From NCBI GenBank assembly GCA_016222825.1, contig JACRQF010000001.1, positions 1 through 64,000 of the forward strand: a stretch of 64,000 bases of DNA, written 5' to 3'. The first letter of the stretch is position 1. Each line of letters begins with the position of its first letter. Both the position numbers and the translations under genes were made by a program. The stretch is from Verrucomicrobiota bacterium (lineage in GTDB: Bacteria > Verrucomicrobiota > Verrucomicrobiia > CAIQCK01). Under the pieces are notes generated by a model. It did not search any database. It was not told the origin of the DNA and worked only from the letters and a program-made list of their open reading frames with translations. Positions 42,093-50,173 of this stretch are shown one piece after another.

Positions 42093-43373
42093 ATGAAAAC
42101 GCTCTGCCGAATCCTCATCGTTCTGACGTGTGTGTGCAGTGCCGCTCTCGCCACCGAGCCAGCCGGTGAGATTGATTTCAACCGTGCCCGCGAGATCTTC
42201 CAACGCAAGCAGAACGGCGACACGATCTCCGCCGCCGATCAGGCGTATTTGCAGAAGGCGATGGAAACGCACCGCCGCCAGCAACAGGGCCAGAACACCG
42301 GTGGCGACATTGATTGGCAGCGCGCCGGCGAACTGCACCGGCGGGCGCAGAGTGGCGAGAAGCTCTCGCCGGAAGACCAGGCTTATTACGACAAGGCCAA
42401 AGCCATCCGCCAGCAGCGCATGGGACAAGGCAAAGGCAGCGGGCAAAGCGCGCCGACCGGCCCCGCGATGGGCGGCAAGGACTCGGTGGGCCTCACGCCG
42501 CTGACCGAGTTGGGCGAGGCGAAATACAAAGGCGAGGACGGCGGCCTCTACGGCGGCGGGAAGAACGAGCCGCCCCCCGCGCACGCCGCCGCCGCGCAAA
42601 AGGAGTTGGCAAAGATTCGTCCGCTCGACGCCGACGGCAAACCCGCCGCCAGCGGCAAGGTGGTGTTGCTGTCGGTGGGCATGTCGAACACGACGCAGGA
42701 GTTCTCACGCTTCAAGCAACTCGCCGATGCCGACCCGGAGAAGTCGCCGCAGTTGGTGATCGTGGACGGCGCGCAGGGCGGGCAGACGGCGGCGCGATGG
42801 GCAGCCGGCACCGACACCCCGGTCTGGCGAACGGCGCACCAGCGGTTGAAAGCCGCGGGAGTCACACCGCGGCAGGTGCAAGTGGTTTGGATCAAACAGG
42901 CCAACGCCGGCCCGACCGGGACGTTCCCTGGCTACGCGAAACAACTACAGGCTGACATTGCCTCGGATTTGAACCTTTTGAAGACCGAGTTTCCAAACCT
43001 GCGCGTGGCCTACCTCAGCAGCCGCATCTACGCCGGCTACGCCACCACGCCGCTCAACCCCGAACCGTATGCTTACGAGAGCGCGTTCGCGGTGCGTTGG
43101 CTGATCCAAGACCAGATCAAAGGCGGCGCGAAACTGAACTTCGATCCGGCTCGCGGCGATGTGAAGGCGCCGTTGCTGTTGTGGGGACCTTATCTGTGGG
43201 GCGACGGAATGAAGCCGCGCAAGAATGACGGCCTTGTTTGGACACGCGACGATCTCACGCCAGGCGACGGCACGCACCCGAGTCCCGCGGGCCGGCAGAA
43301 GGTCGCCAACCTGTTGTTGAAGTTCTGCAAGACCGACTCCACCGCGCGACAGTGGTTTCTATCGAAGCCGTGA
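42093..43373 (+). CDS. Secreted SGNH/GDSL-type hydrolase with N-terminal repeats
   Basis: 426 residues. Signal peptide 1-20 (CRILIVLTCVCSAALA). Two similar stretches of about 32 residues follow (DFNRAREIFQRKQNGDTISA and DWQRAGELHRRAQSGEKLSP), perhaps a helical binding module. The catalytic region has VVLLSVGMSNTTQEF (block I Ser), VDGAQGGQTAARW (block II Gly), VVWIKQANAGPTG (block III Asn) and DGTHPSPAGRQKVA (block V Asp, His). So an esterase-like SGNH fold is likely. The substrate could be acetylated sugars, consistent with the nearby glycan genes. It is bounded by a 55-bp direct repeat, which suggests it arrived as an insertion behind the dehydrogenase. Confidence 0.75.
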   Translation: MKTLCRILIVLTCVCSAALATEPAGEIDFNRAREIFQRKQNGDTISAADQAYLQKAMETHRRQQQGQNTGGDIDWQRAGELHRRAQSGEKLSPEDQAYYDKAKAIRQQRMGQGKGSGQSAPTGPAMGGKDSVGLTPLTELGEAKYKGEDGGLYGGGKNEPPPAHAAAAQKELAKIRPLDADGKPAASGKVVLLSVGMSNTTQEFSRFKQLADADPEKSPQLVIVDGAQGGQTAARWAAGTDTPVWRTAHQRLKAAGVTPRQVQVVWIKQANAGPTGTFPGYAKQLQADIASDLNLLKTEFPNLRVAYLSSRIYAGYATTPLNPEPYAYESAFAVRWLIQDQIKGGAKLNFDPARGDVKAPLLLWGPYLWGDGMKPRKNDGLVWTRDDLTPGDGTHPSPAGRQKVANLLLKFCKTDSTARQWFLSKP

Positions 43374-43396
43374 TCGGCGCCCGCTTGTGCTATCTG

Positions 43397-43451
43397 CTCG
43401 CGACCGTGATGATCCCGGAGATTCAGGATTATCCGGTTTGAGCGCCGACGG
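43397..43451 (+). repeat. 55-bp direct repeat, right copy
   Basis: Copy of 41878..41932. It keeps the coding pattern for LATVMIPEIQDYP and a stop, but no dehydrogenase body stands before it. Confidence 0.9.
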
Positions 43452-43549
43452 GGGCCGCGCTGTCTAATGGCGCGTGGACACGGCGAAGGCCGTGTGAGAA
43501 GATGCGGTCATGCCGCACGTGATGGTGGCGACGGTTTGAGGTTCCTGCA

Positions 43550-44269
43550 ATGGATGCACACTCCAGCACTCTGGACACGCAACAGATTCCGGCGCTGTTG
43601 CGGGGAGAATCCGAGTCCATTAGTGGATGGCTCGACCAATCCACGACGCGGCGCGCGGCGCTCTGCATCGCGATGATCCTGGTCGGCGCCGGACTCTACG
43701 GCGCGGCCGTGGGCCTGTGGCGCTCGCCGCTCCAGGCCGGTTACAACGCGATCAAGTTCCCGCTGATCGTCCTGCTGACAACGCTCGCCAACGCTCTGAT
43801 CAACGGCATGTTCGCGCCGCTGCTTGGCCTCAACCTGCGGTTTCGCCAGTCGCTAATGGCGGTGCTGATGAGCTTCACCATCGCGGCGGCCATCCTCGGC
43901 TCGTTCAGCCCGGTGGTGCTCTTCATGGTCTGGAACACGCCGCCGCTGGGACCGTCACTGGCGGACGCAAGAGACGCCCACAGCTTCCTGCTGGTGAGCC
44001 AGGTGGCGCTGGTGGCGTTTGCGGGCATCGCGGGCAATCTGCGTCTGTGGCAACTGCTGCGTCAACTCGGCGGCAGCAACGCTGTCGCGTTCAAGGTCAT
44101 GCTGGCGTGGCTCGCGATCAACCTTTTCCTCGGCAGCCAGATTTCCTGGATTCTGCGGCCGTTTGTCGGTTCGCCGCATCTGCCGGTGGAGTTCATCCGC
44201 GACGACGCGCTCGCCGGGAGTTTTTACGAAACCCTTTTCTCCGCCGTTGGCAAACTTCTGTCGGAATAA
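43550..44269 (+). CDS. Hypothetical integral membrane protein
   Basis: 239 residues; GAGG eight bases before the ATG. About five membrane segments: ALCIAMILVGAGLYGAAVGL, FPLIVLLTTLANALINGMF, LMAVLMSFTIAAAILGSF, VALVAFAGIAGNL and MLAWLAINLFLGSQISWIL. The middle pattern (GYNAIKFPLIVLLT, NALINGMFAPLLGL) reminds me of Yip1-like polytopic proteins, though I cannot assign a family. Followed after 35 bases by a second membrane protein with similar layout. Function unknown. Confidence 0.8.
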   Translation: MDAHSSTLDTQQIPALLRGESESISGWLDQSTTRRAALCIAMILVGAGLYGAAVGLWRSPLQAGYNAIKFPLIVLLTTLANALINGMFAPLLGLNLRFRQSLMAVLMSFTIAAAILGSFSPVVLFMVWNTPPLGPSLADARDAHSFLLVSQVALVAFAGIAGNLRLWQLLRQLGGSNAVAFKVMLAWLAINLFLGSQISWILRPFVGSPHLPVEFIRDDALAGSFYETLFSAVGKLLSE

Positions 44270-44304
44270 ACCACCATCCCAAAACCCAATCCTGCGAGGA
44301 TCTC

Positions 44305-45111
44305 ATGAGCGAACCGAACTCCAACCCACAGCCGAAACCGCCGGTCATCTCGCCAGCCGCTGCCGCGCCCGCCACACCGGCAGCCCTGGGCGAGCTTCCC
44401 GCCGAACGCGTTCCCATCACCAACCCCGTCGCCGCCGTCGAGGCCATCCTGCGCGAGCCGCGGCGCATCATGTTCCAACTGACGCAGCCGGGCGCGGGCC
44501 GCGTGATCGCCTCGCTGCTGCTTGCGGCCATCGGCTGCGCGCTGGTCTATGGCATTGTGGTCGGGACGTTCTCCGGCGGCGAACAGCTCTGGGCGGCGCC
44601 GGTGAAAATTGTCGTGGGGCTGGTCCTGAGCGCGGCGATCTGCATGCCGAGCCTCTACGTCTTCTCATGCCTGAGCGGGTCGCGGGCGCGGCTGGCGGAC
44701 TTGTGCGGGCTGGTGGCGGGACTGCTGGCGCTGGCAGCGCTGCTGCTGCTCGGGTTCGCCCCCGTGGCGTGGGTGTTTTCCGAATCCACCGAATCGGCGG
44801 CGGGCATCGGCACGATCCACCTGGGCTTCTGGTTTGTCGCGAGCTACTTCGGCCTGCGCTTCCTGCACGCGGGTTTCAAGCTGCTGGACGCGCGAGGCAG
44901 CGGCGGCCTGGCCGCGTGGGTGGTGGTATTCATCCTAGTGACGCTGCAAATGACCGCGGCGCTGCGGCCGATCGTCGGCACCGCGCCGACATTCCTGCCG
45001 ACGGAGAAGAAGTTTTTCCTCAGCCACTGGTTTGACTGCACGGTGGGCACGCCGAAGGAGAAACCAAAAACAATTCCCCGCGCCAAAGTCCCCAGCAAGT
45101 TCAGTTCATGA
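44305..45111 (+). CDS. Hypothetical integral membrane protein
   Basis: 268 residues. The start at 44305 has GAGGA four bases upstream. The first 55 residues are Pro/Ala-rich and polar (PKPPVISPAAAAPATPAALG). Then about five to six hydrophobic segments (VIASLLLAAIGCALVYGIVV, IVVGLVLSAAICMPSLYVFS, LCGLVAGLLALAALLLLGF, HLGFWFVASYFGLRFLH, WVVVFILVTLQMTAAL). The motif FLSHWFDC precedes a basic tail. Its topology resembles 43550..44269 and the two probably form a complex. Function unknown. Confidence 0.8.
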   Translation: MSEPNSNPQPKPPVISPAAAAPATPAALGELPAERVPITNPVAAVEAILREPRRIMFQLTQPGAGRVIASLLLAAIGCALVYGIVVGTFSGGEQLWAAPVKIVVGLVLSAAICMPSLYVFSCLSGSRARLADLCGLVAGLLALAALLLLGFAPVAWVFSESTESAAGIGTIHLGFWFVASYFGLRFLHAGFKLLDARGSGGLAAWVVVFILVTLQMTAALRPIVGTAPTFLPTEKKFFLSHWFDCTVGTPKEKPKTIPRAKVPSKFSS

Positions 45112-45150
45112 CGCGGGAAGCCGGACTTGGCCGAATATTTCACACGTTTT

Positions 45151-45221
45151 GTAGCCGCCGACGTAAGGAGGCGGAAAGGCTGTGGCTGGCAACGCGTCCG
45201 CCTCCTTACGTCGGCGGCTAC
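45151..45221. repeat. Palindromic repeat, 25-bp arms
   Basis: GTAGCCGCCGACGTAAGGAG... and its exact complement flank a 21-base centre. One arm is also found at 2629..2653. It stands 40 bases after the stop at 45111. Confidence 0.9.
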
Positions 45222-45261
45222 AGCCTCTCGGCGTTTCGTGCAGCGTGTGAACTATGCGGAT

Positions 45262-45909
45262 TCAGAACACAACCGACCTGTTGCGGTTCGACGAGGGCAG
45301 CGACGGCGTTGCTGGCGAGGCAGGCGGGTTGCCGCTCGCGGACATGCGCTGCAACGCGATCAGTTGCTCTTTCCGATAAGCCAGCCGCTCCGGATCGCTT
45401 TCGCGTTCCATCAGTTCTTTCACGTGCTGGATCGCTCCCGCGACGCCGCCGTGCCGGTCCACGTAGGTCTGCATGTCCAGATTTCTGCCGTTCGGAAACG
45501 CAACCATCCACCGCCCATTCTGGTCCTGCATCGCCGTCGGTTTCTCAATCTTCGACTTCGTCCCCGCGCTCGACGCCTGTTTCTGGGCGGCCGTTTGCGA
45601 CGCCGGCGCTGGCGTCATGGTGGTTTCCTGCTGGATGATGGCGGTTTCCTTGCCCTTCCCAAGCACCACCTGGCGGTCGTCAAATTTCACGTCCAGCACG
45701 ATGATGCCGCCCGGCAGGTGGTCGCCTTCCCTCACGAACCGCGACATGATCCCCGTCCGCTCCAGGCTCGCCTCTTCGTGCTTGCCCTGCCGGATGAACG
45801 CCGTCACGCGCCAGTCGGCCGCAAACGCCGGCTGGCTGGTTTCCGACTGCGGCGATTGGGCAAACGCCGCCGTAGCCGCCACTCCCACGATAAACATCCA
45901 CGTTTTCAC
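45262..45909 (-). CDS. Small secreted protein of unknown function
   Basis: 215 residues from the GTG at 45909 (VKTWMFIVGVAATAAFAQ), which has GGAG ten bases upstream; an ATG eight codons earlier is possible. Signal peptide ends at AFA-Q. The first half reads like a small beta domain (VTAFIRQGKHEEASLERTG, VREGDHLPGGIIVLDV, FDDRQVVLGKGKETAII), similar in style to type IV pilus PilP-like or secretion-assembly proteins, but not assignable. The second half is helical and charged (AIQHVKELMERESDPERLAY). Followed by no other minus gene for 45 kb boundary reasons noted as a repeat (45151..45221). Confidence 0.65.
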   Translation of the reverse strand: MKTWMFIVGVAATAAFAQSPQSETSQPAFAADWRVTAFIRQGKHEEASLERTGIMSRFVREGDHLPGGIIVLDVKFDDRQVVLGKGKETAIIQQETTMTPAPASQTAAQKQASSAGTKSKIEKPTAMQDQNGRWMVAFPNGRNLDMQTYVDRHGGVAGAIQHVKELMERESDPERLAYRKEQLIALQRMSASGNPPASPATPSLPSSNRNRSVVF

Positions 45910-46067
45910 AATATCAAAACTCCGACACCTCATGGCCGTGTCCCAGGCCGCTCATCGGTTTCCACAAGCCCTATTATGCAGCTTCAAAAGCCTATATACA
46001 AAAACTAAAATGCCCTGCCATCCCGCCCGCAGGCCGCGATTCACCAAACCCCCTTCCGCCCGTCCGC

Positions 46068-47303
46068 TCACCGCCCTTTGTTCGGCAATTGCCCCGCCGC
46101 CTCCAGCCGTATCCAGAGCACGCCCGCGAGCGTGTCGTTGATCTTCGTCAGCGTCTTGATCTCCCGCAGGATGGCCGCGTCCCGGTCGGGGACAAAATCG
46201 CACCGCAACTCCTTCAGCGGCATCCCCCGCAACGGCGAGAGGTCCGTCACCTTCGTGTTGTTGCACCAAAGCACCGCCAACGGCATTCCCGCCAGCGGCA
46301 TCAGGTTGTCCACCGCCGTATCGTTGCAGCTCAGCAACGTCAGCTTCATGCCCGCCAGCGGCGTCAGGTCGCTCACCTCCGTGCCGCCGCAAGTAAGCGC
46401 CGCCAACGGCATCCCTTTCAACGGCGACAGATCGCGGACCGGGTTGTTGTGGCAATACAGCGCCGCCAGCGCCATCCCCTCCAACTCCGACAAGCCCAGC
46501 AACGCTCCCTTCTGGCCCGCCGCCGGCGTGATCGTGAGGCTCCGGAGCCACCGCAGCGCCCGCACCGGCCATATCTTCGTCACCGCCGCCGTCGAGAACG
46601 CCAGTTCCGTCACCGCGTTGCCCTGCACCCGGTGCGTTTCCTTGCCGTCAAACTCCGGGTTCAGCGCCTTCAACTTCGCCATCACCACGGCCACCTGCCG
46701 TTCGGCCGGCAGCGTGCCGACAGTCACCAGAAACGCCGCCGCCGCGCGCTCGACTTCCTTTGCCGCTTCGGCCGCCTGCTTGCGCACCGCCACGTTCGCG
46801 ACCTGCATGAACTCTGCCACCGGCATCCCGTTGATCTTCTTCAACATCTGCTTGTCCATCAACAACACCGCCGCCTGCTTGTTCGCCACCACCATCACGT
46901 CGCAGCGCAACTCCTTCAGGGGCACTCTCGTCAGCGGCGACAGGTCGCTCACCCCCGTGTCCCGGATGTCCAACTCCGTCAACGGCAACTCCGCGAGCGG
47001 CGAGAGGTCGCGCAACGTCCGCTTGGCCGGTGTGCCACGGCAGGAGAGCTTGCGCAGGTCCGTCAGCAAGCGCAGCGGCGAAATATCCGTCACCGCCGCC
47101 GACGAAAACGAAAGCTCCGTCAGCGCGCCATCCTCGAACCGGTGCGTCTCCCTGCCGTCGAAGCCGGGATTCAACTCCTTCAACTGCGCCATCACCTGCC
47201 GCAACTGCGCCAACGGCGACAGCGCCGCCTCGGCGGCAAAGCCCACCGGCGCGCCCGCGGCGAGCGACAAAGACAGAACCATCGGCATCAAGTATCTCAT
47301 CAT
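46068..47303 (-). CDS. Secreted leucine-rich-repeat-like protein
   Basis: 411 residues. The start at 47303 (MMRYLMPMVLSLSLAAG) has GGCGGG upstream. Signal peptide to about residue 24. Two large internal repeats: each begins VMAQLKELNPGFDGRETHR or VMAKLKALNPEFDGKETHR and then gives ELSFSSAAVTDISPL / ELAFSTAAVTKIWPV. These are followed by 20-22-residue units such as GMPLAALTCGGTEVSDLTPL and GMPLAVLWCNNTKVTDLSPL, at least six in all. Such LRR-like proteins in this group of bacteria usually serve binding roles and are often part of protein kinases; here no kinase is attached. Exported. Confidence 0.78.
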   Translation of the reverse strand: MMRYLMPMVLSLSLAAGAPVGFAAEAALSPLAQLRQVMAQLKELNPGFDGRETHRFEDGALTELSFSSAAVTDISPLRLLTDLRKLSCRGTPAKRTLRDLSPLAELPLTELDIRDTGVSDLSPLTRVPLKELRCDVMVVANKQAAVLLMDKQMLKKINGMPVAEFMQVANVAVRKQAAEAAKEVERAAAAFLVTVGTLPAERQVAVVMAKLKALNPEFDGKETHRVQGNAVTELAFSTAAVTKIWPVRALRWLRSLTITPAAGQKGALLGLSELEGMALAALYCHNNPVRDLSPLKGMPLAALTCGGTEVSDLTPLAGMKLTLLSCNDTAVDNLMPLAGMPLAVLWCNNTKVTDLSPLRGMPLKELRCDFVPDRDAAILREIKTLTKINDTLAGVLWIRLEAAGQLPNKGR

Positions 47304-47429
47304 GGATAACCCGCCCGCCATCTTACCGGTCTTCCGCCCGTTCGCAAGGCGCGAACATCGCATGGGTGGAGCAGGCGAAGGGGCGCATCTCACTTTCTGA
47401 GAGGATGGTTCGGCCCTCGAAGCGCACCG

Positions 47430-47660
47430 AAGGTGCAGCGGCAAATCAGCCCAGGGCAAGCGAGTCCGCGAGCGCCGCCCTGGGTTGGCAACGTCACCCA
47501 ATGGCCGCCCTGAAGGGGCGGCGGTGATCGCACGTCTGCGGTTTTCCTTGCGCCCCTTCAGGGCGCAGCCGGTTATTACTGAGGGTTCCCAGGGCGGCGT
47601 TCGCGGACTCGCTTGCCCTGGGCTGATATACTTCGGCGCCTTCGGCGCGACCAGACGGGA
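47430..47660. repeat. Nested long inverted repeat
   Basis: Outer arms CAGCCCAGGGCAAGCGAGTC (about 47449) and its complement (about 47610-47630) enclose inner arms GCCGCCCTGAAGGGGCGGC and GCCCCTTCAGGGCGC. Outermost are GCGCACCGAAGGTGC-like pieces at both ends. It would fold as one long hairpin. No gene is seen in 47304..47946. Confidence 0.7.
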
Positions 47661-47695
47661 ACCAGTCCAAATACTGAGATGCGCCCCTCCGTGAC

Positions 47696-47889
47696 GGGCG
47701 CAACCGGGCACACGCACCACGTTCGCGGACCTGTGTAGCGCAGACTTCCAGTCTGCTGTATCGCCGGCTTCCAGCCGGCAGCGCGTTTACATGAGAATCC
47801 GCGTTTGGCAGGTGGAGACCTGCGGATTGGAAATCCGCGATACAGCAGACTGGAAGTCTGCGCTACGGTGCGTGTGCCCGGTTGCGCCC
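47696..47889. repeat. Composite palindromic element with 23-bp terminal inverted repeats, copy A
   Basis: Both ends carry the sequence GGGCGCAACCGGGCACACGC (+ACC) in inverted orientation (47696..47718 and 47867..47889). Inside are hairpin arms GCAGACTTCCAGTCTGC, GCCGGCTTCCAGCCGGC and GCGGATTGGAAATCCGC. Copy B at 60974..61165 has nearly the same length and layout but opposite orientation. Confidence 0.8.
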
Positions 47890-47923
47890 CCGCCGTGACG
47901 CGATCATGCAATCATCCCCCTTC

Positions 47924-47943
47924 CGCGTCACGGAGTGACGCGA
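47924..47943. repeat. GCGTCACGGAGTGACGC palindrome abutting a stop codon
   Basis: Perfect 17-bp palindrome followed by ACTACTACAG. Its edge supplies the TAG stop of 47947..48438, as another copy does for 2742..3428. Confidence 0.8.
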
Positions 47944-47946
47944 CTA

Positions 47947-48438
47947 CTACAGCGCCTGCCGCAGGCTCTCCGCCCACGCCACAACCGCCTGCACCTCCGA
48001 CTGCGTCGGCGGATCGCTGATGCTGCCCTCGAACGGCCCCACGCTCACCGGCTTCATCGCCAACGGCGCGCCATTCACATCCACCGGCGACTGGAACGAG
48101 AAACCGCTCCGGTTGCTGTTGAAGGCGATGCGGGTGCCGTCGCCGCTGATGCGGATGTGCAGCACGGCCTCCGTGCCGCTATGCACCTCCAGCAGCACCG
48201 CGTCCGGCGAGTCCGCCCGGCGCAGGCTGAACAACTTGCCGCCCGCGACGATGACCTTGTCGGCGTCCTCGCTGATCGCCGAGTCGCCCAGCGTGCCGTC
48301 GCCGGTCTTCTTCGGAATCGCGCCGGTCGTCACGTCGGCGAGAATCGAGCCGGTCTCGTCGTGGAGGGCGTTGAATTGTCCCCGCAGTTCCGCCGCCCGG
48401 ACCTCGGAGCCATTTACAGGCAATGATGGATCAAACAT
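47947..48438 (-). CDS. Hypothetical cassette protein
   Basis: 163 residues. The start is the ATG at 48438 (MFDPSLPVNGSEVRAAELR). I know this start from small proteins of verrucomicrobial repeat-rich cassettes, sometimes phage-tail-like, but no function is established to my knowledge. The N-terminal part (RGQFNALHDETGSILADVTT) is helical; the middle (LLEVHSGTEAVLHIRISGDG, IAFNSNRSGFSFQSP) is beta-rich; the last 25 residues (PTQSEVQAVVAWAESLRQAL) form a helix. No signal peptide. Last gene of the minus cassette starting at 50472. Confidence 0.6.
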   Translation of the reverse strand: MFDPSLPVNGSEVRAAELRGQFNALHDETGSILADVTTGAIPKKTGDGTLGDSAISEDADKVIVAGGKLFSLRRADSPDAVLLEVHSGTEAVLHIRISGDGTRIAFNSNRSGFSFQSPVDVNGAPLAMKPVSVGPFEGSISDPPTQSEVQAVVAWAESLRQAL

Positions 48439-48472
48439 GGCTTTGTGATTGGTGACTGGTGACTCGTTTTCA

Positions 48473-48556
48473 AATCACGAATCACGGATTACGAATTACA
48501 GATTACGCATTACGTGTTACGAACAACGAATCACGCATTACGAATTACTGATTACG
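48473..48556. repeat. Degenerate heptamer tandem repeat (ATTACGA)
   Basis: About twelve units of seven bases with consensus ATTACGN (for example ATTACGA ATTACAG ATTACGC) fill the gap between two cassette genes. A different heptamer family is at 59639..59706 and nearby. Confidence 0.85.
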
Positions 48557-48565
48557 TTTTCCGCC

Positions 48566-49480
48566 TCACGGCACCACGATCTGCTGCGTCGGCCCTTCCG
48601 GCGCTTCGCCGTCGTCGTTGGCGGCCACGATATAGACCTTCACCGTCTGGCCGGTTGTGAAACTATCCAGCGTCACCGTCAGGTCATGCACGGCGTCGCG
48701 CGCCTTGAACTCCTCATCCACGCCGACGATCTGCACATAAGGCCGGTATCTCGTCGCCCGCGCCGCCCGCGGCCAGGTCGCCACGATCTTCCCCGGCAAT
48801 CCGGCCGTGAGCGTCAGCGACGCCACCGGTTCGGGCGAATTCGGGTCGGCCGGGGCGTTCAGTCCGAATCGGTGCCAGCGTTCATCATCATCGGCCAGCA
48901 CCTCGGCCAGCTCCGAGATGCTGCTGCGCATCCGTTTGCGCAAGGCCCGGTAGGCGGCCGCCCGCGCCTTGTCCTTCGTGTTCATGTCGGTCACCTTCTC
49001 CGCCAATTCATCCCGTCCATCCGAGAGCGCCGTGTAATGCTCCTCCGCCTTCGCCGCCGTCACATTCAGCGCCGCCACCTCCTTGGCCGCATTCGCCGTG
49101 AAGTAAGTCTTCAGCGACGCGCACAAGTTCATCCGTTTCTCCTGGTTCAACGGCACCGCCGTGGACTCGTCGGGAAAACCCGTCGGCTCCCACTTTGGAC
49201 TCCAGCGGTTGCCCAGGAACCCGGCCAGCACATTCTTCGTCGCCGACAGGAACGCCGCCGCCGCCTCATCCGTCGCCACCAACTCATCCGACGCCGTCTG
49301 CCGCGCGTCCTTGGCCAATCGCAGGTTATTGTCCCCGCCGCGACAGGCTGCGATCACCGCCCGCATCTTCGCCTCGCCCGTGATGCCGAGCGCGCCCTCC
49401 AGTTGATGCAACCCGTCGGCGATGTCCTCCGCCATCGCCAGCGCCGCATCATCATCTTGTGATATTGGATTTCCAGCCAT
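48566..49480 (-). CDS. Cassette protein with C-terminal fibronectin type III-like domain
   Basis: 304 residues from the ATG at 49480 (MAGNPISQDDDAALAM); weak GCAGG site close upstream. Residues about 1-205 are helical and charged (MAEDIADGLHQLEGALGITG, KAEEHYTALSDGRDELAEKV, AYRALRKRMRSSISELAEVL). The last 90 residues are an FN3-like beta domain (VASLTLTAGLPGKIVATWPR, ATRYRPYVQIVGVDEEF, KVYIVAANDDGEAPEGP). No signal peptide. Similar proteins recur in verrucomicrobial genomes without known role. They may belong to a selfish or phage-derived cassette. Confidence 0.65.
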   Translation of the reverse strand: MAGNPISQDDDAALAMAEDIADGLHQLEGALGITGEAKMRAVIAACRGGDNNLRLAKDARQTASDELVATDEAAAAFLSATKNVLAGFLGNRWSPKWEPTGFPDESTAVPLNQEKRMNLCASLKTYFTANAAKEVAALNVTAAKAEEHYTALSDGRDELAEKVTDMNTKDKARAAAYRALRKRMRSSISELAEVLADDDERWHRFGLNAPADPNSPEPVASLTLTAGLPGKIVATWPRAARATRYRPYVQIVGVDEEFKARDAVHDLTVTLDSFTTGQTVKVYIVAANDDGEAPEGPTQQIVVP

Positions 49481-49597
49481 ATACCTGCGCCCTTTCGTTT
49501 TGACCATTAACACCACCGGAACCACCGGAACCACCGGGCCGTCCATATATCGGCGGCCGGAATCGTAAGCTTCGCCTGAGTCATACGTCAGAGGCAT

Positions 49598-50173
49598 TCA
49601 GCCTTCCCGCTGTAGCGGCGCTCTCCGAGCGCCGATAAGGAACGGCGGTTTCAATCCGCCGCTCCGTGACTGATAGGAATGCAGGCGGTCGGAGACCGCC
49701 TCTACAGGATTACAGGGGCCTTTTCCGCCGTCTTCCACCGACAATCTTTTTTTCGGTGCCGGATATCGGACCCCATCCACCGACAATCCGAAAACCGGTG
49801 CCGGCTTCCCGACATACTCCGCCGACGATCCGACGACCGATGCCGGATGTCCGGCACGGTTCACCGACAATCGGAAACGCAGTGCCGGAATCCCGACACC
49901 CTTCGCCGACAATCCGAAACCGGCCGCCGGCTTCCCGGCACGGTCCACCGACCATCCGGGAACCGGTGCCGGCTTCCCGACCCATTCCGCCGACAATCCG
50001 GAACAGGGTGCCGGAATCCCGGCATGGTTCGCCGACAATCCGAAACCCACCTCCGGCATCCCGCACCGGTCAAACGACAATCCGAAACCCGTCCCCTGCA
50101 TCGTTCCTGGAAGGAAACTTCGAGTTTCCACAGGAAAGCGCAGTTTTCCCCCGCTGTGAAAGAGCGGTTTCAT
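49598..50173 (-). CDS. Protein of 14-residue tandem repeats, coupled to an HTH gene
   Basis: 191 residues. The ATG at 50173 overlaps the HTH stop (ATGA). Residues about 1-25 are unique (FHSGGKLRFPVETRSFLPG). Then eight or nine units of exactly 14 residues follow with a pattern like AGKPAPVFGLSVD: examples GKPAPVPGWSVDRA, GIPALRFRLSVNRA, GKPAPVFGLSVDGV. The DNA period is 42 bp with no length change across nine units. The C-terminal 35 residues (VEAVSDRLHSYQSRS and on) are encoded by the palindromic element at 49611..49705. No function is known to me. The regular Gly/Pro/Ser pattern suggests a repetitive beta or loop structure. Confidence 0.6.
   Translation of the reverse strand: MKPLFHSGGKLRFPVETRSFLPGTMQGTGFGLSFDRCGMPEVGFGLSANHAGIPAPCSGLSAEWVGKPAPVPGWSVDRAGKPAAGFGLSAKGVGIPALRFRLSVNRAGHPASVVGSSAEYVGKPAPVFGLSVDGVRYPAPKKRLSVEDGGKGPCNPVEAVSDRLHSYQSRSGGLKPPFLIGARRAPLQREG
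49611..49705. repeat. Compound palindromic element at the 3' end of a CDS
   Basis: TGTAGCGGCGCTCTCCGAGC opens it and GGTCGGAGACCGCCTCTACA closes it; a centre with AACGGCGGTTTCAATCCGCC lies between. Same family as 2910..2973 and 51365..51424 and read in the same frame (V-E-A-V-S-D-R). Confidence 0.8.
49738..50105. repeat. 42-bp tandem repeat, nine units
   Basis: CCGACAAT or a close variant begins at 49738, 49780, 49822, 49864, 49906, 49948, 49990, 50032 and 50074, exactly 42 bases apart. Units have diverged in sequence but not in length. Confidence 0.95.

Noticed and set aside
49738-50105. CRISPR array
   Set aside because: The 42-bp period has no constant repeat alternating with unique spacers; the whole unit drifts, it is in a coding frame, and no cas genes are near.
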